A stretch of DNA of 64,000 bases, taken from Macrostomum hystrix (taxonomy: Eukaryota; Platyhelminthes; Macrostomidae). The notes beneath the pieces were generated by a model. The model ran no database searches, had not been told where the DNA came from, and saw only the letters and a list, made by a program, of their open reading frames with translations. The stretch covers positions 1,674,001 to 1,738,000 of the forward strand of contig CATNEN010000002.1 of the NCBI GenBank assembly GCA_950097015.1, given 5' to 3'. Made by a program: the position numbers and the translations under genes. Of this stretch, positions 15,101 to 27,100 are shown piece after piece (the stretch's first letter is position 1; every line of letters starts with the position of its first letter).

Positions 15101-18100
15101 GGGGAGACTTCATCAACTGGGGGATCATTGTGAACTGGGGGATCTTTGTTAACTGGGGGATCATTGTCAACTGGGGGATCATTGTCAAATGGGGGATCAT
15201 TGTCAACTGGGGGATCATTTTCAACTGGGGGATCATTGTCAACTGGGTGATCATCATCAACTGGGGGATCATTGTCAACTGGGGGAACATTGTCAAATGG
15301 AGGAACATTGTTAACTGGGGATCATCATCAATGGGGAGACTTCATCAACTGGGGGATCATTGTGAACTGGGGGATCTTTGTTAACTGGGGGATCATTGTC
15401 AACTGGGGGATCATTGTCAACTGGGGGATCATTGTCAACTGGGGGATCATTTTCAACTGGGGGATCATCATCAACTGGGGGATCATCATCAACTGGGTGA
15501 TCATTGTGAACTGGGGGATCTTTGTCAACTGGGGGATCATTGTCAACTGTGGGATCATTGTCAACTGGGGGATCATTGTCAAATGGGGGATCATTGTCAA
15601 CTGTGGGATCGTTGTCAACTGGGGGTTCATTGTCAACTGGGGGTTCATTGTCAACTGGGGGATCATCATCAACTGGGGGATCATCATCAACTGGGTGATC
15701 ATTGTGAACTGGGGGATCTTTGTCAACTGGGGGATCATTGTTAACTGTGGGATCATTGTCAACTGGGGGATCATTGTCAAATGGGGGATCATTGTCAACT
15801 GTGGGATCATTGTCAACTGGGGGTTCATTGTAGCTTTAAAAAGCTGTAAATTCAGCTGCTAAAAAGTATATACTAGACGAATTAAAAGTATTTCTGCTCC
15901 CCGAAGGGGGGCAAAACTTGCTAGTAATAACTAAAAACTAAAGTGTACATTCCTGCCCTTCCGAACATTTCTAAGCCTTTCGAAGCACAGGCTCTGCTAT
16001 GCAGTCATTTTTACAATAGTTATTGAATTATGTTTTAGAATGACACCTACAGTCTGCTGGAGCTGTATACTGGTGAAATCGATGGTCAAAATCAATACAT
16101 TATCTATGTCAGCAAGGGTAGCCAGGTGAGTAATATTTAAAAATAATTCTTGAAATTACTGTAAGTAGTACGCGAGCTCATTTTGTTTCATTTCTGAAGG
16201 CCTTCACACCGGTATCAATGCGAGTGATTCCGGACGCTCCGAATGCGCTGAATGTTCTGGAGCACCTGTGCGATGGCTACGGCGCCGCTTCTGCTGCTCC
16301 TGCGAGTGCTGCTTCCAGGTGGCTGCGATTGGAGCGTGTTAGAGATCTGCCAATCGAACTGTTTCGATCTAGCTCCAGACAGCTCAGAGAGGTTAGATCC
16401 TCAAGCATTTTAAAGAGTTTAATTTTGGGAAATTTTCGAGTTTTAGTGGACTAGAATTTGGGAGATTAGAATGAGGGGTAATTTTTGAGATAATACAATT
16501 GTGGTATCTGTTAGGATATTAGAATTATAGTATCTTTTAGGATTTTAGAATGACTGTATCTTTTGGGATTTTAGAATGACGGTATCTTTTGGGATTTTAG
16601 AATGACGGTATCTTTTGGGATTTTAGAATGATGGTATCTTTTGGGATTTTAGAATGACGGTATCTTTTGGGATTTTAGAATGACGGTATCTTTTGGGATT
16701 TTTGAATGATGGTATCTTTTGGGATTTTAGAATGATGGTATCTTTTGGGATATTAGAATTATAGTATCTTTTAGGATTTTAGAATGACTGTATCTTTTGG
16801 GATTTTAGAATGACTGTATCTTTTGGGATTTTAGAATGACGGTATCTTTTGGGATTTTAGAATGATGGTATCTTTTGGGATTTTAGAATGACGGTATCTT
16901 TTGGGATTTTAGAATGACGGTATCTTTTGGGATTTTAGAATGACGGTATCTTTTGGGATTTTAGAATGACGGTATCTTTTGGGATTTTAGAATGACGGTA
17001 TGTTTTGGGATTTTAGAATGACGGTATCTTTTGGGATTTTAGAATGACGGTATCTTTTGGGATTTTAGAATGACGGTATCTTTTGGGATTTTAGAATGAC
17101 GGTATCTTTTGGGATTTTAGAATGACGGTATCTTTTGGGATTTTAGAATGACGGTATCTTTTGTGGGATATTTGAATGAGGCAGATCTTTAGAGGATATA
17201 TTTTGGGGGAGGCGGTCGGTGGCAGAGCGGTTATCGCGTTTGCCTGTCGCACCAAGGTCCCTAAGTTCGATTCCACGGCGAGGCCACATTCATTTGGGGC
17301 GCAGCCGCGGAGAGAAGGCTTGGGGGCTTGTCGTGCAATTTGAGGGCCAACCTCCAAGGCACAGTGAAAGTGTACACTGCCTGACGATGAGAAAGTCAGG
17401 GCAGTTGTACACACCTTTGTGAGCGTGTGCCTGCGTACAGTATCTGTGTGCGTGTGTGCTCAGTAGTCAGCGAAATGAGCAGAATTGCCTCCTCGCTGGC
17501 TGCGGGTCTAGTGTCACCAAAATGACGTGCCATTGCCCGCAACCCTCCTGCAATTATTATTATTATTATTATTATCTTTTGGGGATATTTGAATGAGGGA
17601 AAATCTGTAGAGATTTTTGGCTTTCTGTGAGATCAACTCATCCTTATTTTTGCCCAGGTGCTCAGCCAAATCGTGCCCAGTTTTCTCAACTCCGGCGAGG
17701 ACGAGTTTGTCTCCGCCTGCTGGCAAGAAGCACAGTCGTTTCTAGTCGACGCATTCAGCGGCATGAATTCCGGCGCCAGTTTTCAAAAAATGCTGCAGAG
17801 CCGCAGATGGTCTCTGGACGATGTGAGTTTCATTGTTGGTGCATTCGAGTTTTTGTTAGTTTACTGTCTCATGATATTTTTATCATAGCATCCTTTTATT
17901 TAAAAAACTACACCAGACTAGTTTGTACATCATCTTGTCTCATATATCAACAAAACGAAATTCTCATACCTCACATTAAATATCAACGAAATTCTCATAC
18001 CGCACATCAAATACCAACGAAATTCTCATACCGCACATCAAATACCAACGAAATTCTCATTCCTCACATCAAATATCAACGAAAGTGTCATGTCTCGCAT

Positions 18101-21100
18101 CAAATATCAACGAAATTCTCATACCTCACATAAAATATCAACGAAATTCTCATACCGCACATCAAATATCAACGAAATTCTCATACCTCACATCAAATAT
18201 CAACGAAATTCTCATACCTCACATAAAATATCAACGAAATTCTCATACCTCACATCAAATACCAACGAAATTCTCATACCTCACATCAAATATCAACGAA
18301 ATTCTCAAAGCTCACATCAATTATCAACGAAAGTGTCATGCCTCGCATCAATTATCAACGAAATTCTCATACCGCACATCAAATACCAACGAAATTCTCA
18401 TACCGCACATCAAATACCAACGAAATTCTCATTCCTCACATCAAATATCAACGAAAGTGTCATGTCTCGCATCAAATATCAACGAAATTCTCATACCTCA
18501 CATAAAATATCAACGAAATTCTCATACCGCACATCAAATATCAACGAAATTCTCATACCTCACATCAAATATCAACGAAATTCTCATACCGCACATCAAA
18601 TATCAACGAAATTCTCATACCTCACATCAAATACCAACGAAATTCTCATACCTCACATCAAATACCAACGAAATTCTCATACCTCACATCAAATATCAAC
18701 GAAATTCTCAAAGCTCACATCAATTATCAACGAAAGTGTCATGCCTCGCATCAATTATCAACGAAAGTGTCATGCCTCGCATCAATTATCAACGAAAGTG
18801 TCATGCCTCGCATCAATTATCAACGAAAGTGTCATGCCTCGCATCAATTATCAACGAAAGTGTCATGCCTCGCATCAATTATCAACGAAAGTGTCATGCC
18901 TCGCATCAATTATCAACGAAAGTGTCATGCCTCGCATCAATTATCAACGAAAGTGTCATGCCTCGCATCAATTATCAACGAAAGTTTCATGCCTCGCATC
19001 AATTATCAACGAAAGTTTCATGCCTCGCATCAATTATCAACGAAATTCTCATACGCCACATCCAATATCACTAAATTCTTATTGCTCTCACTTTTTTTGA
19101 TGCTCACCAGGTGGACCTGATAGAAGGTGTGCTGATGCAGTACCAAAGCCAGAGTGCCGGTCAGTCAAACTATCATGCGCATTCGTTGTGTGACCAGTTT
19201 TTTTCGGCTATAAAATGCGACAGTAGATCTTCAGCTGGTTGCATTGATTCCACCTATAAATTTGCTATGGCGGTGGACTTTTGCTCGGTAAGAAACAAAA
19301 CCGATTGTGTAATATTTGTAGTTTGTATTGACATAGTAAAAATGTTTCGGTACATACGTTTGTACTGAGGCGGAAGCCTCACGTATTAAAAATAATCGAT
19401 AAAAACACATTAGTACTTTAATAGTACACACGTACTTTAAGAGCTTGCGGGTACTTTAGGGGTGTGCGGGTACTTTAAGAGCTTGCGGGTACTTTAGGGG
19501 TGTGCGGGTACTTTAAGAGCTTGCGGGTACTTTAGGGGTGTGCGGGTACTTTAAGAGTTTGCGGGTACTTAAAAGATAATCACTACTTTGAGATGCATTT
19601 TTCTGTACTACAGAAGCAAAACGTTTAATAGTTACTAATGCACTTTAAAAGTACAAGCCTATACTTGAAGCATTATTGTAATATTCGCTACGATACGCTG
19701 ATTGCGCTTCACTGCAGCTTCTGCGCGACCTCCTGTCAGTATCGGAGGCCGCCAACTGGCAGCTGTGGCCATCGGCCTTCGTCAAGCGTCGGGCATTAAA
19801 AGCTTTCATCCAGCGCGCCGATCCGATTGAAGAAGCTGACGTTAAGCGCCTCATTGCCGAATCGTCGCCGTCGGCTCAGAGTCTGACGGTGCACAGAATC
19901 TTCGCGGTCGGGCGTAGAGAAGAGGCAGCCGCCTTTCGCGAAGATCTCGGCAATGTTCGACTGCTGTTCCACGCCTCGTCAGCTAGGAATCTGGTCGGCA
20001 TTCTGTCCAGGTATTTCCCCTGGGGAAAGATTTCAAATACCCACTGCCTACTTCACGATATCTTCCAAACCGGATGACCGATTTTCGTGAAATTCCACCA
20101 TATGGTTCATAATTTTCTGCTCCTAGTACGATGAACTAGCTTTCAAAACCGTCCGAGTTATTTGAAGAACCCGTTGACAAGAAAAACTAACATTTCTCTT
20201 TATAAACTTCTATAGCGAATCCGAATTAGTTAAAAAAAACAAACAAATAAATCAAGAAAAATAGTTAAAAATGACAGTCCACATGGTTATATGATGAAAT
20301 TTTGTGAGCAAAAAATAGTCTTTCTACTCTTTATAAAAAGTAGACTTTATAGCTTAGCGTACATCTAGTGTACTTTATTTATTCTGTGCGCTAGGCTTGC
20401 AAGTGAGTTCTTTAAATAGATAAGAAATCAAGTCAAATCAAATCAAATTGATTTCCGTCAGCACTCATCGGTCACGTGAGTTCTAAAAATAGAAACTGAC
20501 TCATCTACACATGATTCATATAACTATAGGCTTGTCCCATCGGGTGTACATTCGAAGAGCTAAAAATAGTAACAGCGTCATCCAATTAGCTGTAAATCTT
20601 AATTGTAAAAACCAATTGATTTGTAGAGGCCTGCTGCCACCTCGTCTGGCATCGGGCCAACAGCTGCTTCATCGTCGTGATGCTGGCAAGCTTGGCCGGG
20701 GCATCTACTTTGCCGACAGCCTCGCCGTCGCTGCGAAATATTCTCTGCCTTCAAATTCTGGCTGTCGTGTCGCCCTGGTGTGCTCTGTGGCACTGGGCCG
20801 CGTTCAGCAGGTGACGCATCCGCTTCCGCCGGACACGTCAGCTCCGACATCTCCGGATTGTCACAGCGTCGCGTCGATTCCATCTTCAACGACAGACGGT
20901 CGCCAGGTTGATGAAGACGAATTTGTTGATCGCGAATTCGCTGTGTTTAACGCCGCACAGCAGAAGCTGCAATTCATTGTGGAATTCTCGGCGCCTGGTG
21001 ATCGCGTTGATACGGAGAACTTCAACACTGTGGAGGGGCGTGAGCTTGAGATCGATGAGGATCAGCTGCAGGATGACGACAGTGAACAATCGCCGCTTGA

Positions 21101-24100
21101 TCTAGAGTTAAATGTGCGCCTAGCTGATCAACAGTTTGGGTTGCTAAGCAACGGAGATAAACCACTGCCTCTGCGTTCGGTTCACGTGCGAGCCAGTCTT
21201 ATCGATCTGGTTGCTGAGGTGAGTGCGGTCTCTAAGTTTGCTCTGAGGATCTGAACCCTGCTCAATATGTCCTTCAGGCAATCTCTACCTCTGCTCAGTG
21301 TGTCCTTCAGTGTCCTTCAAGTGCTCTGTAGCCCTGCTCAGGGTGTCCTTCGGGTGCTCTCTACCCCTGCTCAGTGTGTCCTTCAGGTGCTCTCTACCCC
21401 TGCTCAGTGTGTCCTTCAGGTGCTCTCTACCCCTGCTCAGTGTGTCCTTCGGGTGCTCTCTACCCCTGTTCAGTGTGTCCTTCAGGTGCTCTCTACCCCT
21501 GCTCATTGTGCCCTTCAGGCAATCTCTAACCCTGCTTAACTCTCCACTGTCCGCACTCCCCCCTACTCCAGGTTGTGCTGCTGCAGGAGTTCTTCAACAC
21601 TGGGGACACTCCGGTTGAGGCTCGCTACGTGTTCCCATTGAGCGAAGGCTCGGCTGTTTGCGGGTTCGAAGCCTACATTGGCGCCAAGCGAGTGGTTGGC
21701 GTTGTCAAGGAGAAGGAGAAGGCCAGACGAGAGTACAGAGAGGCGGTGGCTGCAGGCAAAGGCGCTTACCTGATGGAACAGTCAGCCGAGAGTCCCGAAG
21801 TCTTCACCGTATCTGTCGGCAATCTGCCGCCCAGGTGCGCCGCTGTCATTAAAATTCGCTACGTCTGCGAGTTGAAGCCGTGCGGCGAGGCGGTGATCTT
21901 CTCGCTGCCCGGCAGCGCCGCGCCTTGGCAGACGGCAGCCGCAGCCGGAGACAAACTGCAGGCCGTCACGGACACAGCCGCCGTCCGGCGCCCCATTGGC
22001 TCATTTAGCCTTGAAGCCGGACTCCGAATGCCCTACCCAATCAGGGCGCTGGCTTCAGCCACGCATCAAATACAGGTGCGGAGACAGTAAGGGCTGGAGG
22101 TGGAGGTCGAGTGTCAGAGTTGGAGGTAGAGTGTCAGAGGTGGAGGCAGAGTGTCAGAGGTGGAGGCAGAGTGTCAGAGGTGGAGGTAGAGTGTCAGAGG
22201 TGGAGGTAGAGTGTCAGAGGTGGAGGTAGAGTGTCAGAGGTGGAGCTAGAGTGTCAGAGGTGGAGGTAGAGTGTCAGAGGTGGAGGTAGAGTGTCAGAGG
22301 TGGAGGTAGAGTGTCAGAGGTGGAGGTAGAGTGTCAGAGGTGGAGGCAGAGTGTCAGAGGTGGAGGTAGAGTGTCAGAGGTGGAGGCAGAGTGTCAGAGG
22401 TGGAGGTAGAGTGTCAGAGGTGGAGGTAGAGTGTCAGAGGTGGAGGTAGAGTGTCAGAGGTGGAGGCAGAGTGTCAGAGGTGGAGGTAGAGTGTCAGAGG
22501 TGGAGCTAGAGTGTCAGAGGTGAAGGTAGAGTGTCAGAGGTGGAGGTAGAGTGTCAGAGGTGAAGGTAGAGTGTCAGAGGTGGAGGTAGAGTGTCAGAGG
22601 TGGAGGTAGAGTGTCAGAGGTGGAGGTAGAGTGTCAGAGGTGGAGGTAGAGTGTCAGAGGTGGAGGTAGAGTGTCAGAGGTGGAGGCAGAGTGTCAGAGG
22701 TGGAGGTAGAGTGTCAGAGGTGGAGGTAGAGTGTCAGAGGTGGAGGTAGAGTGTCAGAGGTGGAGGTAGAGTGTCAGAGGTGGAGGTAGAGTGTCAGAGG
22801 TGGAGGTAGAGTGTCAGAGGTGGAGGTAGAGTGTCAGAGGTGGAGGCAGAGTGTCAGAGGTGGAGGTAGAGTGTCAGAGGTGGAGTCAGAGTGTCAGAGG
22901 TGGAGGTAGAGTGTCAGAGGTGGAGGTAGAGTGTCAGAGGTGGAGGTAGAGTGTCAGAGGTGGAGGTAGAGTGTCAGAGGTGGAGGTAGAGTGTCAGAGG
23001 TGGAGGCAGAGTATCAGAGGTGGAGGTAGAGTGTCAGTGGTGGAGGTAGAGTGTCAGAGGTGGAGTTAAAGTGTCAGAGGTGGAGTTAAAGTGTCAGAGG
23101 TGGAGGTAGAGTGTCAGAGGTGGAGTTAAAGTGTCAGAGGTGGGGTCGAGTGTCAGCTGGGACAGTAACTAAGGCACAATGCTCTCCAACAACTGAGCTC
23201 GCTGACGCCCGCAGGTGAAGCGCTCGGAGACCTGTGCAGTGGTCCGCCTGGCCCGCACACTTGAGCAACAGACTCTGGGCGAGCTCGGTTTCCGTCTCGA
23301 GGTGTCCCTGGCCGAGATCAACGCTCCCCGACTGTGGGTTGAGCGGCCTGACGAGTCGTTGAATTCCTCCGGACCCGACGCTCTGATGGTCTGCTTCTAT
23401 CCCGAGTTCGAATCGCAGCCGTCTGGATTGTCTACCGCCGAGTGCACAAGCGTGGTCACTCTACTGCTGGACTGCAGCAGGTCGATGGCCGGCGAGCCGA
23501 GTGTTGACGCCAGGAGGCTGGCTGCTCTGCTGCTGCGACGCCTGCCACCGAAAGTGCGCATCAATGTGGCCAGATTCGGCTCGCAGTTCCAGGACTGCTT
23601 TGCCCTGCCGCAGCCGTTGGCGAGGCGAGTGGCTGACTTCTGGTTTCTATTTTTTTCTAGGAAAACGTTTGATGCTTAGGCCTAATGAAAAATGAAAATG
23701 ATAATTGCTGCAGGCAATGGCACATCATTTGGTGACACTAGACCCGCAGTCAGCGAGGAGGCAATTCTGCCCATCTCGCTGACACCTGAGCACACAGTGA
23801 CACGCCCACACAGGTGTGTACATCTACCCGGGCCTTCTCATCGTCTGTCCTTTGTAGCAGTGTACACTCTCACTGTGCCTTGGAGGTTGGCCCTTAAGGG
23901 CGTAAATTGCACGACAAGCCCCCAAGCCTTCTCTCCGCGGCTGCACCCCAAATAATTGTAATCTTGAGCTCAAGGACCTCGAGCTCTCTGGTGCGAGAAG
24001 CAAACGCGTACCTCTCTGACACTAACCTCAACGCGTTATGGATGGCCATAGAATAGATTCTAGAAATTTAACTAGCAAATTCTAGGAAAACCGCTTTAAT

Positions 24101-27100
24101 AGTGCCGAGGGAAAATTATTATCGCTATAGTAGAAATAAACTATTTATGGATTTCTAATGGACAGTAAAAACTCATTTTTTTGTATGATTTTTATGTTTT
24201 CTAGGAATTGAACTTTTTTCCCCGAAAAACGGTTCGATGCTTTTCTAGGAAAGAATCTATTTGCATTCCAGTGAACCATTTATAATTTTCTTGGAAAGTT
24301 TCCGGCTTTTTTTCCGAAAAACGGTTCGATGCTTTTCTAGGAAAGAATCTATTTGCATTTCAGTGAACCATTTATAATTTTTTTAGAAAGTTTCCGGCTT
24401 TTTTTCCGAAAAACGGTTCGATGCTTTTCTAGGAAAGAATCTATTTGCATTCCAGTGAACGCTTTATAATTTTCTTGGAAGGTTTCCGGCTTTTTTCAGA
24501 AAATCATTCGACTGATTGTGATTTAGAAAACGGTTGAATTGTTTTACAGCAAATATCTGTTTGTATTCTTGGAAAGTATTTGGTGGTTTCTAGGAAAATT
24601 GACAGTTTTATTCCCGGGAAAAGTTGATGCTTTCCAGGAATTAGTCTGATTGTACTATTTGAAGCCGTGAGAGAATTTTCTAGGAAAGCTTCTGTTTGTT
24701 TTCCAGGTTTCTGGCTTTTTTAGAATATATAATAAAGTGTCTTGTTGAGTTGCGGGAAACAATTTAATACTTTTCTAGAAAATTCTTTTTTTTCTAAGAC
24801 CAAAGAAGTTTTACCAAACTCCGTATTTTTTTGGAATAAATGGGGTGCTGTACTGTTTTTAACGCGCTGTTTTGCTTGCCCAAATTGCTCACCTTCAGAA
24901 AAGCTGTCCAATCGCGCTGCTTAGAATTCATTCGCGCCTCCAGTCCAATAATGGGCGGCACCAATTTATCGGCCTACCTGTCCTACCTGGCCAGACTGCG
25001 CGAGTTCGGACCGCACGCCTTGCTAATCATCTCAGATGGTCACTACGAGGCTAAGGAGGCCGCTCTGGCTCTGGCTTCGACCGGCGCCAATAAACAGCTT
25101 CGCCTCCTGGCCTGCTCGGTGGGACCTTCGCCCGATCGGCACCGGCTTCGAGCCCTGGCCTCAGCGGCCGGCGCAGGAGGCTCCGTTGAATTCTTTGACC
25201 CAGCCCGACAATCTAGATGGCCTAGTCTAGCCGACGATCTAGTAGCCAGGCTGAACTCTCCGGCCCTGACTGACCTCAGCGTTGAATGGCATCTGGACGA
25301 GGACGATCGAAGCGAAGACGGTGGCAACGATTCGGCTGTTCGCCAAGCTCCGGCTTGCCCGTCGGCGCTTTTCAACGGCCAGCGGCTGATTGTGTACGGC
25401 CTGATGCCGCGCGAAGGTCGCGGCTGCCAGCGGGCGACGCTGCACGCCAAGGCTGGCGACTGCAGGATCAGCTGCACCGTCTTCACCAGCGAGCTGTGCT
25501 TCACCACCGGCTCACTGGTGCACGCCCTGGCTGCCAGGAGCCTCATTGCTGACTGGGAGGCCGGCAGTCTGGATACTGACCCAGCACTGCATCAGGTTTG
25601 GCGCAGCTTTTTGTGTCTTTTTTTCGTTTTTATGGTCTCTTTGTTTGATTGGTTGATGGCGTCTTTGATAGATTTTTATAGTCTTTGTTTGATTTACTTT
25701 GTTTGTTTGATTTGATTTAGTATCTTTGTTTCTATGATAGTGTCTATTTTTCGATTGTTTTACATTGTCTTTGTTTGATTGCTTGTTAGTGTCTTTGTTT
25801 GATTGCTTGATGGCGTCTTTGTTTGATTGTGTAATAGTGTCTTAGATTGATTGCTTGATACTGTCTTTGTTTCTATTTTTGGAAATAGCTTAGTTTTTTA
25901 TGAATGTCCTAAGTACATTTTTTCAAATTGTCTTTGGTAGTGTCTTTGTTTGTTTCTCTGATAGAGTCTTTGTTCGATTGCTTGATGTGTCTTTGTTTGT
26001 TTCTCTGATAGAGTCTTTGTTCGATTGTTTGATAGTGTCTTTGTTTGTTTCTCTGATAGAGTCTTTGTTCGATTGTTTGATGTGTCTTTGTTTGTTTCTC
26101 TGATAGAGTCTTTGTTCGATTGTTTGATGTGTCTTTGTTTGTTTCTCTGATAGAGTCTTTGTTCGATTGTTTGATAGTGTCTTTGTTTGTTTCTCTGATA
26201 GAGTCTTTGTTCGATTGTTTGATGTGTCTTTGTTTGTTTCTCTGATAGAGTCTTTGTTCGATTGTTTAATGTGTCTTTGTTTGTTTCTCTGATAGTGTCT
26301 TTCTTCGATTGTTTGATAGTGTCTTTGTTCTTCTATGTTTTTAACATTTCAAGAATCTGCTGAAATTTCAGATGAAGCGGTTGGAGCAGAAGGCGGATCT
26401 GGTTCAGCTGTCAATCCGCTATTCTGTGGCCTGCCAGTTCACCAGCTTTGTGGCCATAGAAGATCGGGAAAAGGACGAGAAGTTCGAGTCAGATCTGACA
26501 GCCAGACTGCGGAGTCTACTAGAGGAGGCGTCTGTTGACATCCTAACTAGCCAGGGCTGGGAGCCAGTCACTGGGGCCGAAGACGGTTTGGTGAGTTTGG
26601 TGACACCCCGACAAGAATCGTTGAATGTCTTGACGACGCCGATGTTTTGTGATCCTGGACGGTGTTTTTTTCGAATAGAGCGGAAAATTTTAGCCCATGT
26701 TCTGGATTTCTGGATTTCTTAGAAAGGCTCGAATCTGATCCTGTAGGCCAGCATTCGTGAGAAAATCGCGGACTCCATCATCGAAGGTCAGCGACTGTCC
26801 AACGCTGGCCGCGGCGAGGAGGCTCTTCGACTTTTCGACGACCTGAAGGCCTCACTATTGCTAGCTGGCATGCATGAGATGCACCCGGTGGCCCTGTCTG
26901 TTTCAGCCAATCAGAAGGCGGCTAAGATGCGATTTTCGGCCGCTAAGGGTAAGCTGAGCTTGTGTCTTCGTTTTTTTGCTTTAGCTCGTGTCTTTGTTCT
27001 ATGCTGCTTTGCACTGTGTCTTTGTTCTTTATTCAGTTTTAACTTGTGTCCTCGTGCTGTCTTATAGGTTTTTTGGTGTCTTTGTTCTGTTCTGCTTTTC

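Noticed and set aside
3968..15832. CRISPR-like regular arrays
   Set aside because: Units are contiguous tandem repeats without unique spacers, in a eukaryotic intron.
13692..15862. Further open frames of the same repeat peptides
   Set aside because: Same 18-bp repeat in block 3; no splice or domain support.
17213..17290. Functional tRNA gene
   Set aside because: A and B boxes are present but no complete cloverleaf was found, and the SINE body follows; it is a SINE head.
17091..17422. Open frames on both strands near the first SINE
   Set aside because: Made of minisatellite and SINE sequence.
18085..19120. 329-336 residue open frames with [15 protein letters not shown] repeats
   Set aside because: Artefact of the 31-bp intron 6 minisatellite read through three frames.
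23692..23955. 87-residue open frame
   Set aside because: Lies within the reverse SINE copy.
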